64,000 bases of DNA, taken from CAWHJN01 sp963829705. Its GTDB lineage: Bacteria; Bacteroidota; Rhodothermia; Rhodothermales; BA12. A model generated the notes under the pieces. That model was not told the origin of the DNA. It saw only the letters and a program-made list of their open reading frames with translations, and ran no database searches. Location of the stretch: positions 744,001 to 808,000 of the forward strand of contig CAWHJN010000001.1 in assembly GCA_963829705.1 (NCBI GenBank). The letters are read 5' to 3'. The position numbers and the translations under genes are program-made. Positions 9,544 to 16,855 of the stretch are shown here, piece by piece (position 1 is the first letter of the stretch; every line of letters starts with the position of its first letter).

Positions 9544-10275
9544 ATGCCCGGTATTCCGGTCAACACCAGTACCCCCAACGAACGCAAATTCAATTTCTGG
9601 GAGCGCATGTACCTGCCCCAGGTGTTCGCTGGACTAGGCTACTCCTTCCGCAAAATGGTCAAGGAGCCCATGTACACGTTCCAGTACCCGGAGGAGCAGT
9701 GGTACCCGCCCGACGTGTACCGGGGACGGCCCGTGCTGGTCGAGGAAAACGGGCGCCCGCGCTGCGTTTCGTGCAATCTGTGCGCCCGGGCGTGCCCGCC
9801 GCTGGCCATCTCGATGCAGTCGCATGAGGTGCAGAACGTGAAGGAGCGCGAGCCTGCATGGTTCGAGATCAACATGCTGCGGTGCATCTACTGCGGCTTC
9901 TGCGAGGAGGTCTGCCCCGAGGAAGCCATCGTGATGTCGAAGGAATACGACCTCACGTTCCAGAGCCGCGACGAGGCCATCTTCGGGCTCGACAGACTGC
10001 TCGTGCCCGAGGAGCGCTTGCAGGATCGGTTCGATTTCCTGGAGGTCTACAAAGACCCGCAGGTGGGCGACCAGTGGACGCACCGCAAGGACAACAACCT
10101 GCACAGCGTCAAGGATCAGCACTTTCTCGGATGGCTCGTAGCCGAGGGCATGACGGAACTCGCAGACACCCACCTGCGCCCTGTCGCCGAGGTCGCCGAA
10201 AGCCGCGACTGGGGCGGTGAGCGCGAAGGACCTCCCAAGGTGCCGTACGTCCAGGTGGGCGATGCCGATGCCTGA
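9544..10275 (+). CDS. nuoI: NuoI-like 4Fe-4S ferredoxin (NADH-quinone oxidoreductase subunit I)
   Basis: The 243-aa protein carries two 4Fe-4S motifs: CVSCNLCARACPP near residue 75 and CIYCGFCEEVCPEEAI near residue 115. The NuoI-style N-terminus (FWERMYLPQVFAGLGYSFRKMVKEPMYTFQYPEE) and the line LVEENGRPRCVSC are typical. NuoI passes electrons within the peripheral arm of complex I. Other nuo genes are absent, as is common for scattered complex I genes in this group. The acidic tail after residue 160 is longer than in E. coli NuoI. ATG 9544 is used because upstream sequence in this frame has no ferredoxin-like content. Confidence 0.88.
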   Translation: MPGIPVNTSTPNERKFNFWERMYLPQVFAGLGYSFRKMVKEPMYTFQYPEEQWYPPDVYRGRPVLVEENGRPRCVSCNLCARACPPLAISMQSHEVQNVKEREPAWFEINMLRCIYCGFCEEVCPEEAIVMSKEYDLTFQSRDEAIFGLDRLLVPEERLQDRFDFLEVYKDPQVGDQWTHRKDNNLHSVKDQHFLGWLVAEGMTELADTHLRPVAEVAESRDWGGEREGPPKVPYVQVGDADA

Positions 10276-10744
10276 CGACGTCCGTGCGCCACAGCGCGCG
10301 GCGCTGCTGGGCCAGCTTCGCTACCTGATGGACGAGGCCGCAATGCTGCGCCACGTGCTGCCGCGCGTGCCGGAGCCCTTGCAAGAAGGCCGCGCCCGCG
10401 AAGACGCGCTTTCGCTCAAGGAAACGCTGGCCCTCCTCGCCTACCTCGACACCCGCGTGCGAGTGAGCGCCCTCGCAGGCATTCCAGCGGACGCGCCCTC
10501 TGACCTCCGCGAGGCCGTCGCGGACGCGCACGGGCAGCCTGCCGAGGCGCTCCTCGATGCCCTCACCGAGGCCCGCTCCGTCCTCGTCGAAGCCGCCGAG
10601 GTGCTCCCACCGGAACGCTGGGAGGAGCCCACCGCAAGCCACGCCACGCTGTACGAGTATCTGTACGCCGTCACGCAGGAGGACGCCGGGTACCTCCGTG
10701 ACCTCACGCTTCAGCTCTACGACGCACAAGGATTGGGGGCGTAG
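10262..10744 (+). CDS. Unknown helical protein, possibly DinB-like
   Basis: About 160 aa, almost entirely helical, starting MPMPDDVRAPQRAALLGQL and overlapping the end of the nuoI-like gene by 14 bp, so co-expression is likely. Helices such as LRYLMDEAAMLRHVLPRVP, LLDALTEARSVLVEAAEVLP and YEYLYAVTQEDAGYLRDLTLQLYD suggest a DinB-type four-helix bundle, but the usual three metal-binding His are not clearly present. No firm function. Confidence 0.6.
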   Translation: MPMPDDVRAPQRAALLGQLRYLMDEAAMLRHVLPRVPEPLQEGRAREDALSLKETLALLAYLDTRVRVSALAGIPADAPSDLREAVADAHGQPAEALLDALTEARSVLVEAAEVLPPERWEEPTASHATLYEYLYAVTQEDAGYLRDLTLQLYDAQGLGA

Positions 10745-10825
10745 CCTCGTTCTCTCTGCATCCCTGACACACCGCCGTCACCCCGCGGCGGCATCTTTCC
10801 ACGGTCTCCACGTTCCTCCCGCGCC

Positions 10826-11842
10826 GTGTCCCTCTCGTTCGAACAACTCGAAACGGCGTTCCGGCACCGGAATTTCAAGCCGCTGTACTTCCTGTACGGC
10901 GACGAGACGTACCTCATCGACCAGGCGCAGAAGCTGCTCATCGAGCACAGTCTCGCTCCTCACGAGCGAGACTTCAATCTCGACGTGATCTACGGAGCCG
11001 AGGCCGAGGCCACACAGGTGCTCGCCCAGTGCGCCTCGTTCCCGATGATGGCCGAGCGCCGCGTCGTCATCGTGCGCGACTTCGAGAAGCTCAAAGGCAA
11101 CGCGCTGTTTCAGCATTACGCCGCCGCGCCCAACCCGCAGGCCATCGTGCTGCTGGCCTGCCGCACCAAGCCCAACCTCAACGCGCATCCGTACCGGGCG
11201 CTCAAGAAAGACGCTGCCTGGGCCGAGTTCAAGCGCGTGCGCCAGCACGAAGTCGCCGGGTGGGTCACCGACTACCTCAAAACGCGCGGCTACCGCCTCA
11301 CTCCCGACGCCGCTGCCATGTTGGCCGACACCGTCGGGACAGACTTGCAGACCGCTGCCAGCGAGGCCGACAAGCTCATCACCTACGCAGCACCCCGCAC
11401 CACCTTCACACGCGAGGATGTGCTGCACGCAGGAGGGCATTCCCGTGAATTCAACGTGTTCGAGCTTCAAAAAGCCGTCGGGGACGGCGCGTACGGCCTG
11501 TCAGCGTCGATTGCGGAGCACTTGTTGCAACAATCATCTAATCCTAACGGTGAAGCCCTCCGTATCGTGGCGATCTTGAGCGTGTACTTCGCGCGTTTGC
11601 AGAAGCTGGCGTATTGCTTGCAGAAGCGAATGCCCGAGCGCGCGATGGCGTCCGAAGTGGGCGTCAGCCCGTTCTTTATAAAGGAATACATCGTGGGTGC
11701 GCGGCGCTATCCGCAACCCCGCCTCGACCAGGCGTTTGCCGCTTTGCTGGCGGCAGACTACGAGTTGAAGGGGGGATCGGGCCGTGCCGCTTCCCTGATC
11801 GTCCTCCTCCTGCTGCGTCGGCTCATGCCAGGCCGCGCGTAG
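10826..11842 (+). CDS. holA: DNA polymerase III delta subunit
   Basis: The 338-aa protein, starting at GTG 10826, matches HolA, the clamp-loader subunit that opens the beta clamp. The N-terminus KPLYFLYGDETYLIDQAQKLL is the delta signature. FPMMAERRVVIVRDFEKL follows near residue 72, then EADKLITYA near 190 and the helical C-terminal domain (LRIVAILSVYFARLQKLAYCLQKR). HolA has the AAA+ fold without a working ATPase site, as here (no GKT motif). It stands 81 bp after the preceding gene and 39 bp before the sigma factor gene. Confidence 0.9.
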   Translation: MSLSFEQLETAFRHRNFKPLYFLYGDETYLIDQAQKLLIEHSLAPHERDFNLDVIYGAEAEATQVLAQCASFPMMAERRVVIVRDFEKLKGNALFQHYAAAPNPQAIVLLACRTKPNLNAHPYRALKKDAAWAEFKRVRQHEVAGWVTDYLKTRGYRLTPDAAAMLADTVGTDLQTAASEADKLITYAAPRTTFTREDVLHAGGHSREFNVFELQKAVGDGAYGLSASIAEHLLQQSSNPNGEALRIVAILSVYFARLQKLAYCLQKRMPERAMASEVGVSPFFIKEYIVGARRYPQPRLDQAFAALLAADYELKGGSGRAASLIVLLLLRRLMPGRA

Positions 11843-11881
11843 TCTTTCACCGAGCCGCGAGGCTCACCTACCTGTACCTGC

Positions 11882-12523
11882 ATGACCAGCATCACCACCC
11901 GCCGCCCCGTGAGTGCTTCCGAACGCCGTCAGCGCCTGTTGGCGCAGATGGGCGACGAAGACCTGATGGAGCAGTTTCAGGCGGGATCGGTCGAAGCGTT
12001 TGACTTGCTCGTGAGTCGGTACAAGGACCCGCTCACGAACTACCTCTACCGTTTCCTAGGCGACGCCCGCGAAAGCGAGGATTTGCTGCAGGAGACGTTT
12101 ATGCGCGTCTACCGAAACCGTCATTCCTATCGCCGCATCGCGCGGTTCTCGACGTGGCTCTACACCATCGCCGGCAACCTCGCGCGCAGCGAATACCGCA
12201 AACGCCGCCGCCGTCGGCTCCAGTCGCTCCAGTCCATCAACCGGGACGCCGAGGAGTACGAACTCGAGATCCCCGACGACACCTTCCGCCCGGACACCCA
12301 CGCCAACGGCGTGCTGTCGGAATCCTACGTGATGGACGCGCTGCGCGAGATCCCGGACGATTTCCGCGAGGTCGTCATCCTGCGCGACGTGCAGCAGCTT
12401 TCCTACGAAGAGATCGCCGAGATCACCGGGCTGCCGATGGGCACCGTCAAGAGCCGCATCAACCGGGGCCGCACCAAGCTCCAGGCGCTGCTCAAAGACG
12501 TGTACTCTCCCGAGGCCGAGTGA
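11882..12523 (+). CDS. ECF-type RNA polymerase sigma factor
   Basis: The 213-aa protein has region 2 (DLMEQFQAGSVEAFDLLVSR, then DARESEDLLQETFMRVYRN and FSTWLYTIAGNLARSEYRKR) and region 4 (LREIPDDFREVVILRDVQQ, then SYEEIAEITGLPMGTVKSR). Between them is a linker rich in Arg then acidic residues. The 30-residue N-terminal extension is longer than in minimal ECF factors. A strong terminator follows at 12554-12592, and the next gene codes for a probable membrane anti-sigma factor, its likely partner. Confidence 0.93.
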   Translation: MTSITTRRPVSASERRQRLLAQMGDEDLMEQFQAGSVEAFDLLVSRYKDPLTNYLYRFLGDARESEDLLQETFMRVYRNRHSYRRIARFSTWLYTIAGNLARSEYRKRRRRRLQSLQSINRDAEEYELEIPDDTFRPDTHANGVLSESYVMDALREIPDDFREVVILRDVQQLSYEEIAEITGLPMGTVKSRINRGRTKLQALLKDVYSPEAE

Positions 12524-12553
12524 GGGGCCCCGCGTAAGAAGAACGAGGCATTC

Positions 12554-12592
12554 GGCGAGGCCGGTGGAACACATCCCCCGGCCTCGCCTTTT
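12554..12592 (+). terminator. Rho-independent terminator or attenuator between sigma and anti-sigma genes
   Basis: A perfect 11-bp stem GGCGAGGCCGG / CCGGCCTCGCC with a 13-base loop is followed by TTTT. It sits between the ECF sigma gene and the anti-sigma gene, so it may reduce read-through and set their ratio. Confidence 0.75.
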
Positions 12593-12625
12593 GACCGGCA
12601 TCGTGAGTTTCACCTTCCGGCACCC

Positions 12626-13156
12626 ATGGCCCACCGCGCACCCGACGACGCCCACTATCCGTGGCTGAGCGAATTCCTCTGCGAGTATGTGGACGGGACG
12701 ATGGAGCCGGGCGCGCGCGCCATGTTCGAGGAGTGTGTGCGCGGCAACCCTGAGTTGCTGAAGCACGTGGAGCGCCTGTGCGCCACGCGCGAGATGCTGT
12801 GCGCCTACGGCTGCCGCGACCTCCCGGCCCCGTGCGACCTGCACGCGCTGCTGCACCGGCGCATCGCGCTGGAGCGCGGTGATGCCCACGCGCCACGCAC
12901 GCTGCCGCCGCACCTCGGCATGGTCACCCTCGTGTTCGCCGCCGTGCTCGTCGTGATGACCAGCAGCCTCGCGTTGCCGCCCTCAGAGCTCCCCGCCCCA
13001 CGCGAGCCCCGGGCGATGCGGAGCGCCGTGGAAACGTCGGCCTTTGTCCCTGCCTTCCACCGCGACCGCCCCACCATCATGCCCGACACGCTCCCACATT
13101 CGGGCTCCATGCTAAGAATCCGTGCAACTCTATCCGGAACGCGGCTCGTGCCTTGA
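12626..13156 (+). CDS. Putative membrane anti-sigma factor
   Basis: The 176-aa protein has an N-terminal anti-sigma-like domain (WLSEFLCEYVDGTMEPGARA and FEECVRGNPELLKHVERL) that resembles the start of zinc-finger-type anti-sigma factors, although a clean HxxxCxxC motif is not seen. A cysteine-rich stretch follows (CATREMLCAYGCRDLPAPC). One membrane helix (LGMVTLVFAAVLVVMTSSLAL near residue 97) is followed by an exported tail of about 55 residues. The likely role is holding the upstream ECF sigma factor at the membrane until a signal arrives. Its end overlaps the tRNA-Val promoter. Confidence 0.7.
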   Translation: MAHRAPDDAHYPWLSEFLCEYVDGTMEPGARAMFEECVRGNPELLKHVERLCATREMLCAYGCRDLPAPCDLHALLHRRIALERGDAHAPRTLPPHLGMVTLVFAAVLVVMTSSLALPPSELPAPREPRAMRSAVETSAFVPAFHRDRPTIMPDTLPHSGSMLRIRATLSGTRLVP

Positions 13157-13182
13157 CAACCCGGCGGCGGCACGTGTACTAT
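13153..13182 (+). promoter_or_regulatory. Promoter of tRNA-Val
   Basis: TTGACA (13153-13158) and TACTAT (13177-13182) are separated by 18 bp and lie 19 bp before the tRNA. The -35 box overlaps the last codons of the anti-sigma gene. Confidence 0.7.
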
Positions 13183-13200
13183 GCGCGCCCCTCGTAACGA

Positions 13201-13274
13201 GGGCCCTTAGCTCAGCGGTTTAGAGCGCTCGCCTCACACGCGAGAGGTCACAGGTTCGAATCCCGTAGGGCCCA
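13201..13274 (+). tRNA. tRNA-Val (CAC)
   Basis: A complete cloverleaf: acceptor GGGCCCT pairs with AGGGCCC (13267-13273) with discriminator A. The D-arm is present (TAGCTCAGCGGTTTAGAGC). The anticodon stem CTCGC/GCGAG encloses loop CTCACAC with anticodon CAC. The T-arm CAGGTTCGAATCCCG is normal. CCA is not encoded. The 3' end is the integration site of the mobile element that follows. Confidence 0.96.
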
Positions 13275-13275
13275 C
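13258..13275 (+). other. attL: 3' end of tRNA-Val used as integration site
   Basis: GAATCCCGTAGGGCCCAC, covering the T-arm and acceptor 3' strand, recurs at 28566-28583 with one mismatch. The integrating element regenerates the tRNA end, so the tRNA gene stays intact. Confidence 0.85.
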
Positions 13276-13310
13276 AAAGACAGTCTCTAAGAGGCTGTCT
13301 TTGTTTGTTT
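13276..13310 (+). terminator. Terminator directly after tRNA-Val, on the element side
   Basis: AAAGACAGTCTC and GAGGCTGTCTTT form a 12-bp stem (one G-T pair) with loop TAA, followed by GTTTGTTTT. It begins one base after the attL repeat, so it belongs to the element and supplies a terminator for the tRNA after integration. Confidence 0.8.
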
Positions 13311-13321
13311 TAGGCAAAGGC

Positions 13322-13346
13322 AGGTACATCATAGGTACAACAAAGG
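13322..13346 (+). repeat. Left pair of AGGTACAWCA motifs, possible integrase arm sites
   Basis: AGGTACATCA (13322-13331) and AGGTACAACAAA (13333-13344). The same motif is paired inside the right end (28432-28457). Position and repetition fit arm-type binding sites for the tyrosine integrase. Confidence 0.55.
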
Positions 13347-13408
13347 CTCCGAGGAAGGCGACATTTCTCTCGCCAGTTATAGGCTTGCTCTCAACGCAAG
13401 GCATAGAC

Positions 13409-14376
13409 CTATAGCATCTCCAGTGGGCTTTTGACGGCGTGGCCTTTTTGCAGAGACGTGCGTGTAGATCTGCGTCGTCCGCACATCTTTGTGCCCGAGC
13501 AGTTCCTGTACCGTGCGAATGTCGTAGCCCATCTCCAGAAGATGCGTCGCGAACGAGTGCCGGAACGTGTGCGGCGTGCAGCGCTGCGTGAGTCGTGCTG
13601 CCGTGGCTGCTTTCGTCACCGCGTGCTGCACCGCGCTGGCGTGGAGGTGGTGCCGCCCCACGTGCTCAGACCGAGGATCCTGCGATACGCGTGTAGCCGG
13701 AAAGACGAATTGCCACGCCCACGACGTGGGCGCCTTGGGGTACTTACGCGCCAGCGCCGTCGGCATCTGCACGGCTCCGTAGCCATCGGCCAGATCCTGC
13801 TCGTGCACGAGCTTGACCCCTTCCAGATGCCGGTGCAGGCGCTCTTTGAGCGGCAGTGGGCAGCAGCGTACGCCGGTCTTTGCTGCCTTTGCCGTCGCGC
13901 ACGGTGATCTGCTCGTACGTGAAGTCGAGATCTTTGACGCGCAGGCGGAGCGCTTCCAGTGAGCCGGAGCCCTGACCCGTAGAGCAGCGCCCCCACGAGC
14001 GCGGGGGTTCCCTTCAGCGGGCCCGAGTACGGCTTGCACCTCTTGGGGCGAGAGCACGGTAGGTAGCCGTCGAGGGCGCTTCGCAATGACGAAGTTCTCT
14101 GGCTTGCACGTTCAGTGTCCAAGACGTGCTGGTAGAGGAAACAGAAGGGCGTAGCGAGCTTGATTCTGCGTGGAGGCGGCGACGCGCCGGGCGTGGCGAG
14201 GTAGGAGAGGAATGGTGACAACGTGCTCAGGGCCAAGGTCGCGGGGGTGGCGCAGTTCGTGGAAGCGGCACGAAGAAGCGCACCCAGTAGACGTAAACCT
14301 TTTCAGTGGCCAGGCTAAAGTGGCGGACGCGGCAGGCGGCGCGCACAGCGTCGAGCAGGCGAGGGGGGCGATGCAT
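13409..14376 (-). pseudogene. intI: Integron integrase IntI, frameshifted remnant
   Basis: Read from ATG 14376, the product starts RLLDAVRAACRVRHFSLAT and YVYWVRFF, the usual IntI N-terminus, then breaks. Later pieces appear in all three frames: RVAASTQNQA, GTPALVGALLYGSGLRL, EALRLRVKDLDF, then a long intact block. That block contains the IntI-only insertion (ALARKYPKAPTSWAWQFVF and RHHLHASAVQHAV) and the tyrosine recombinase box (HTFRHSFATHLL, LLGHKDVRTTQIYTHV) with its H, R, H and nucleophile Y. The last residues, QKGHAVKSPLEML, are in another frame and stop at 13409. At least five frameshifts separate the pieces, so no full enzyme is made. It is oriented away from the cassettes, as in every standard integron. 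Confidence 0.88.
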
Positions 14377-14543
14377 AGGTTTCCTTTAACCTCTTGACCC
14401 GGGGAACCTGCTGGCGTAACCTTCGCGTGTTAACTGCACTCGGAGCAGATAACACGCAGTATGTGCGCCGAAGTGCTGAACGATCAGGAGGTTAGGCCAT
14501 TCGGGAGGCGCGTGTTAACTGCACCGATTCTATTTAATACTAG
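14377..14543. promoter_or_regulatory. attI-like region between intI and the first cassette
   Basis: This 167-bp stretch lies between the intI start and the first cassette junction (G at 14543 followed by TTATAC). CGCGTGTTAACTGCAC occurs twice (14424-14439 and 14509-14524). The first copy forms an inverted repeat with GCAGATAACACGC (14445-14457). The second copy ends 20 bp from the junction. These could be IntI binding sites of attI or intI operators. A GTTAGGC at 14491 looks like another core site. The cassette promoter is not obvious; in other integrons it lies in this region or inside intI. Confidence 0.6.
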
Positions 14544-14584
14544 TTATACGGCGGTGCGTCATCTCCGCCGGCCCGCCTTCGGAC

Positions 14585-14809
14585 ATGGATCGCCAGTACG
14601 TTGAGGACCTCTGGTACCGCCGGCAGCCCATCCCCGGCGCGGCGTTCCGCTTGAACGATGCCGTTGCCGTCGTCGGCGGGATGTATGAAGGGAACGGCGG
14701 TGCGGTGCTCTCTCTAGAGGCGTTGGAGCCGACTCCGGCGTACCTCGTGGAGTTCGGGGACCGGCGCAGTGCCGTCCTGCCAGAGTCGGTCCTGTCAGCC
14801 GCCGTATAA
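14585..14809 (+). CDS. Cassette 1 product, small hypothetical protein
   Basis: A 74-aa protein starting MDRQYVEDLWYRRQPIPGAA with a beta-rich middle (AVAVVGGMYEGNGGAVLSLE and AYLVEFGDRRSAVLPESVL). It looks like a compact SH3/KOW-like beta barrel, a type common among cassette and immunity-like proteins. The stop codon TAA (14807-14809) lies inside the first core of attC1 (GTATAAC). The start is 41 bp after the cassette edge, so the 5' leader is short. Function unknown. Confidence 0.7.
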   Translation: MDRQYVEDLWYRRQPIPGAAFRLNDAVAVVGGMYEGNGGAVLSLEALEPTPAYLVEFGDRRSAVLPESVLSAAV

Positions 14810-14925
14810 CAAGCCGCTCCACCCGACGGAGAGCGTGACGACCTCGCTTGTGGGAGGGGTCGCGCTACTTTCGCCTTTATCAACCCTCGCGTCGCTCTCC
14901 GCAGGTGAGCGGCCAGTCGTTAGGC
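14804..14925 (+). repeat. attC1
   Basis: Starts GTATAAC, ends GTTAGGC (the last six bases belong to cassette 2). The complement of GTATAAC, GTTATAC, equals the junction at 14543-14549, so this attC belongs to cassette 1. Inner AAGCCGCTC and GAGCGGCC arms pair. Confidence 0.8.
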
Positions 14926-15001
14926 CGCCAAGAAAGGCCTTGACCCATCGAACTGTCGGCTGTAGCTATCAATAGAGTCCGTCATCCCATGGTGTTCTGA
15001 A

Positions 15002-15406
15002 ATGGCAAACAAACGGCTTCTTCTCTTGGTCACTATTGGTTTGCTCGGCGGATGTCAACTCCTCGGAAGTGCCGACGAGGCCAGTGTTGCATTCGAGACT
15101 CTGGATCAGACCTATACAGCTGGCAGCATGGTGCGGGCGACGCTTTCTAACCACTCTCCTGGCGTTGTCGAGACAGGGGCATGCGCAGGACTTCAGATGC
15201 GAGTTGGGCAGGTCTGGGAGCCGAAGACGACAGGGGAGACCATCTGCCCAGCAGTCTTGTATAGGATCAAACCAGGTGGCAGCAAGGAAGTGGCTGAACT
15301 GCTTCAAAAGGAACTTGAGCCTGGAGAGTATCGGCTTGTTCAAGGAATCGAGTATAACGGTGAGGAGTTATTGGTTTCCTCAAACAGCTTCTTCGTTCAG
15401 CCATAA
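15002..15406 (+). CDS. Cassette 2 product, lipoprotein
   Basis: A 134-aa protein with a lipoprotein signal (LLLLVTIGLLGGC, Cys18). The mature part looks like a small Ig-like beta domain: ASVAFETLDQTYTAGSMVRA, TLSNHSPGVVETGACAGLQM, then LEPGEYRLVQGIEYNG and a final SNSFFVQP. Such domains resemble the intracellular-proteinase-inhibitor (BsuPI) or NEAr-type folds, but that is inference. The gene ends 5 bp before attC2. Its base composition is less GC-rich than the chromosome genes around, consistent with foreign origin. Confidence 0.75.
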   Translation: MANKRLLLLVTIGLLGGCQLLGSADEASVAFETLDQTYTAGSMVRATLSNHSPGVVETGACAGLQMRVGQVWEPKTTGETICPAVLYRIKPGGSKEVAELLQKELEPGEYRLVQGIEYNGEELLVSSNSFFVQP

Positions 15407-15411
15407 GGGCG

Positions 15412-15513
15412 GCCTAACAACGCGTTCCAGCGGACGCAACGCTGGGCGACGTTTTCGCCTCCGTACGCATCGAAGGTCGGCCAGCGTCGCGCCGCTGAAC
15501 TTGGCCGTTATGC
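15412..15513 (+). repeat. attC2
   Basis: Starts GCCTAAC (complement of the cassette 2 edge GTTAGGC) and ends GTTATGC at 15507-15513. At 102 bp it is the shortest intact site. The right half reads GCCGCTGAACTTGGCC before the core. Confidence 0.82.
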
Positions 15514-15935
15514 AGCCTGCGCCGAGTCCGATGAGTTGGAAATCTATCGCCGGTCATGCAGCCTTCATCACCGTGACCTTCGGCGTGAGTTGGACAGCTG
15601 CCTACCTCGTCTCAGAGCGATATCCGGCTTCTTCATCGCTTTGGGTCCAAGGAGCGCTCGCGTACCTTGGCGTCATCATTCCATTCTTCGTTCTCCTCCA
15701 CTTGGTCGGGAGGCTGTGCCGTCGGGTCCAGCGCAACCCGCTTTTGCACGCGTTGCTGACGACGGCGACATTCCTGCTCGGCGTATACGTCCTCGAACTT
15801 CTCTTGCCGTACGTCTCGCTTGGGTGGCAGGTCTACGCCTTCGCCTTCGCGGTCGCCTCAATCGGCACGTTCGGCGGTATGCAAGTGAGGCGGAAACAGC
15901 ACGAGAGATCAGAAGAGGACGTTACGGCTGCATAA
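15510..15935 (+). CDS. Cassette 3 product, multi-pass membrane protein
   Basis: A 141-aa protein with about four membrane helices: IAGHAAFITVTFGVSWTAAY, VQGALAYLGVIIPFFVLLHL, ALLTTATFLLGVYVLELLLP and WQVYAFAFAVASIGTFGG, ending in a basic and acidic tail (RRKQHERSEED). The first ATG (15510) is part of the cassette edge TTATGC and the stop TAA (15933-15935) is part of the first attC core GCATAAC, so coding fills the cassette from edge to attC. ATG 15531 is an alternative start. Family not recognised. Confidence 0.72.
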   Translation: MQPAPSPMSWKSIAGHAAFITVTFGVSWTAAYLVSERYPASSSLWVQGALAYLGVIIPFFVLLHLVGRLCRRVQRNPLLHALLTTATFLLGVYVLELLLPYVSLGWQVYAFAFAVASIGTFGGMQVRRKQHERSEEDVTAA

Positions 15936-16052
15936 CCCGCCGCAGCACCCCGACGCCGGGCTTCACCGTCTTGCTCGATTAACCGTCGGCGTCTACTTTG
16001 CTCTCATCAACGGTCGCAGCGCCCGGCGCGGGTGAGCGGCCAAATGTTACAC
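15930..16052 (+). repeat. attC3
   Basis: Starts GCATAAC (complement of the cassette 3 edge GTTATGC), ends GTTACAC at 16046-16052. Left half CCGACGCCGGGC and right half GCCCGGCGCGGGTGAGCGG are complementary over several bases. Confidence 0.82.
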
Positions 16053-16062
16053 GGCAATCCCC

Positions 16063-16422
16063 ATGAGCAACGGACAGGAGTTGCTTGACCAACTACTCTC
16101 CGAAGATCTCAGCGGCGTTGTGTTCGTGCGCGACTACCTCCAACTCCAATTCAATCCGCCCCCGACGCTCAACGTCTACTCTGCCTGCCGAGTCGTCACC
16201 GCTGAAAGCACGGCTACGTTCGGAGACACCGGGTTCGCCAATTTGATCATTAGCCAGATCGGAAAGGACGTAGTTGAAGTGATGGAGCAGGCCGAAGTGG
16301 TCATCGTTGGTTTTGCTGACGGTACGCGCATCGAGATTCCAACAACTGGCTCTGACTCGCCGAGCGGTGAGGCGTTGGTGATGTTCGGGCGCGATTCGAC
16401 GTGGGGGGTCTGGCCGGGGTAA
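16063..16422 (+). CDS. Cassette 4 product, hypothetical protein
   Basis: A 119-aa soluble protein, MSNGQELLDQLLSEDLSGVV at the start, then VFVRDYLQLQFNPPPTLNVY and the middle FANLIISQIGKDVVEVM, with a C-terminal half GFADGTRIEIPTTGSD and a Trp-rich end (DSTWGVWPG). It has the alternating strands seen in many short orphan cassette proteins. It begins 16 bp inside the cassette. No family recognised. Confidence 0.7.
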   Translation: MSNGQELLDQLLSEDLSGVVFVRDYLQLQFNPPPTLNVYSACRVVTAESTATFGDTGFANLIISQIGKDVVEVMEQAEVVIVGFADGTRIEIPTTGSDSPSGEALVMFGRDSTWGVWPG

Positions 16423-16430
16423 GCATTGCC

Positions 16431-16450
16431 GTGTAACTTGACCGTTCTGC
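16431..16450 (+). repeat. attC4, collapsed to 20 bp
   Basis: GTGTAAC (complement of the cassette 4 edge GTTACAC) is followed at once by TTGACC and the core GTTCTGC. TTGACC-GTT is the usual right end of attC sites in this array, so about 100 bp between the outer cores seem to be deleted. Such a site could not fold into a normal attC hairpin. Confidence 0.7.
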
Positions 16451-16472
16451 GGCCTATAAACCTCCCGAACTG

Positions 16473-16847
16473 ATGAGGTTCTTTTGCTTCGGGCTCGCCG
16501 TCGCATCGGTCACCCTCGCGGGGTGCAACCCGTTCTTCCTCTTCCATTGCTCGCCCTACGGTTGCGCGAAGGCGGAGGACGGCCGAACTCGGCTCCAGCC
16601 GGTCGTTGACGCCATCGTCGCGTACTCGAACGCGGAAGGGGCATACCCGGACAGCGTCGCGGTGCTCGTCCCATCTTACCTCAGGGAGCTACCGGACCAA
16701 CCGGAATGGGCCGGGCACGAGGAGTGGTGGTCGTACGAGCGGACCGACTCGGGCTTCACCGTTGACTTCCGCTACTTCGGCCCAGGTGTCAACTGGTGCT
16801 TTTGGAACTCGTCCAACGCGAAGTGGCAATGCGGCGGCTACTACTAG
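16473..16847 (+). CDS. Cassette 5 product, lipoprotein with pseudopilin-like repeat region
   Basis: A 124-aa protein with a lipoprotein signal (FCFGLAVASVTLAGC, Cys18). After a Cys pair (FHCSPYGC) comes TRLQPVVDAIVAYSNAEGAY and PDSVAVLVPSYLRELP. This pattern (helix, then 'G-x-Y-P-x-S-x-x-x-L-V-P-x-Y-L') is reminiscent of the soluble part of GspG-like pseudopilins, followed by a beta region ending WNSSNAKWQCGGYY. The resemblance is by eye. It lies between the collapsed attC4 and attC5. Confidence 0.72.
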   Translation: MRFFCFGLAVASVTLAGCNPFFLFHCSPYGCAKAEDGRTRLQPVVDAIVAYSNAEGAYPDSVAVLVPSYLRELPDQPEWAGHEEWWSYERTDSGFTVDFRYFGPGVNWCFWNSSNAKWQCGGYY

Positions 16848-16855
16848 CGTCGGCC

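Noticed and set aside
14491..14497. GTTAGGC as an extra cassette junction inside attI
   Set aside because: No attC precedes it and no cassette follows; it is more likely part of attI or a chance match.
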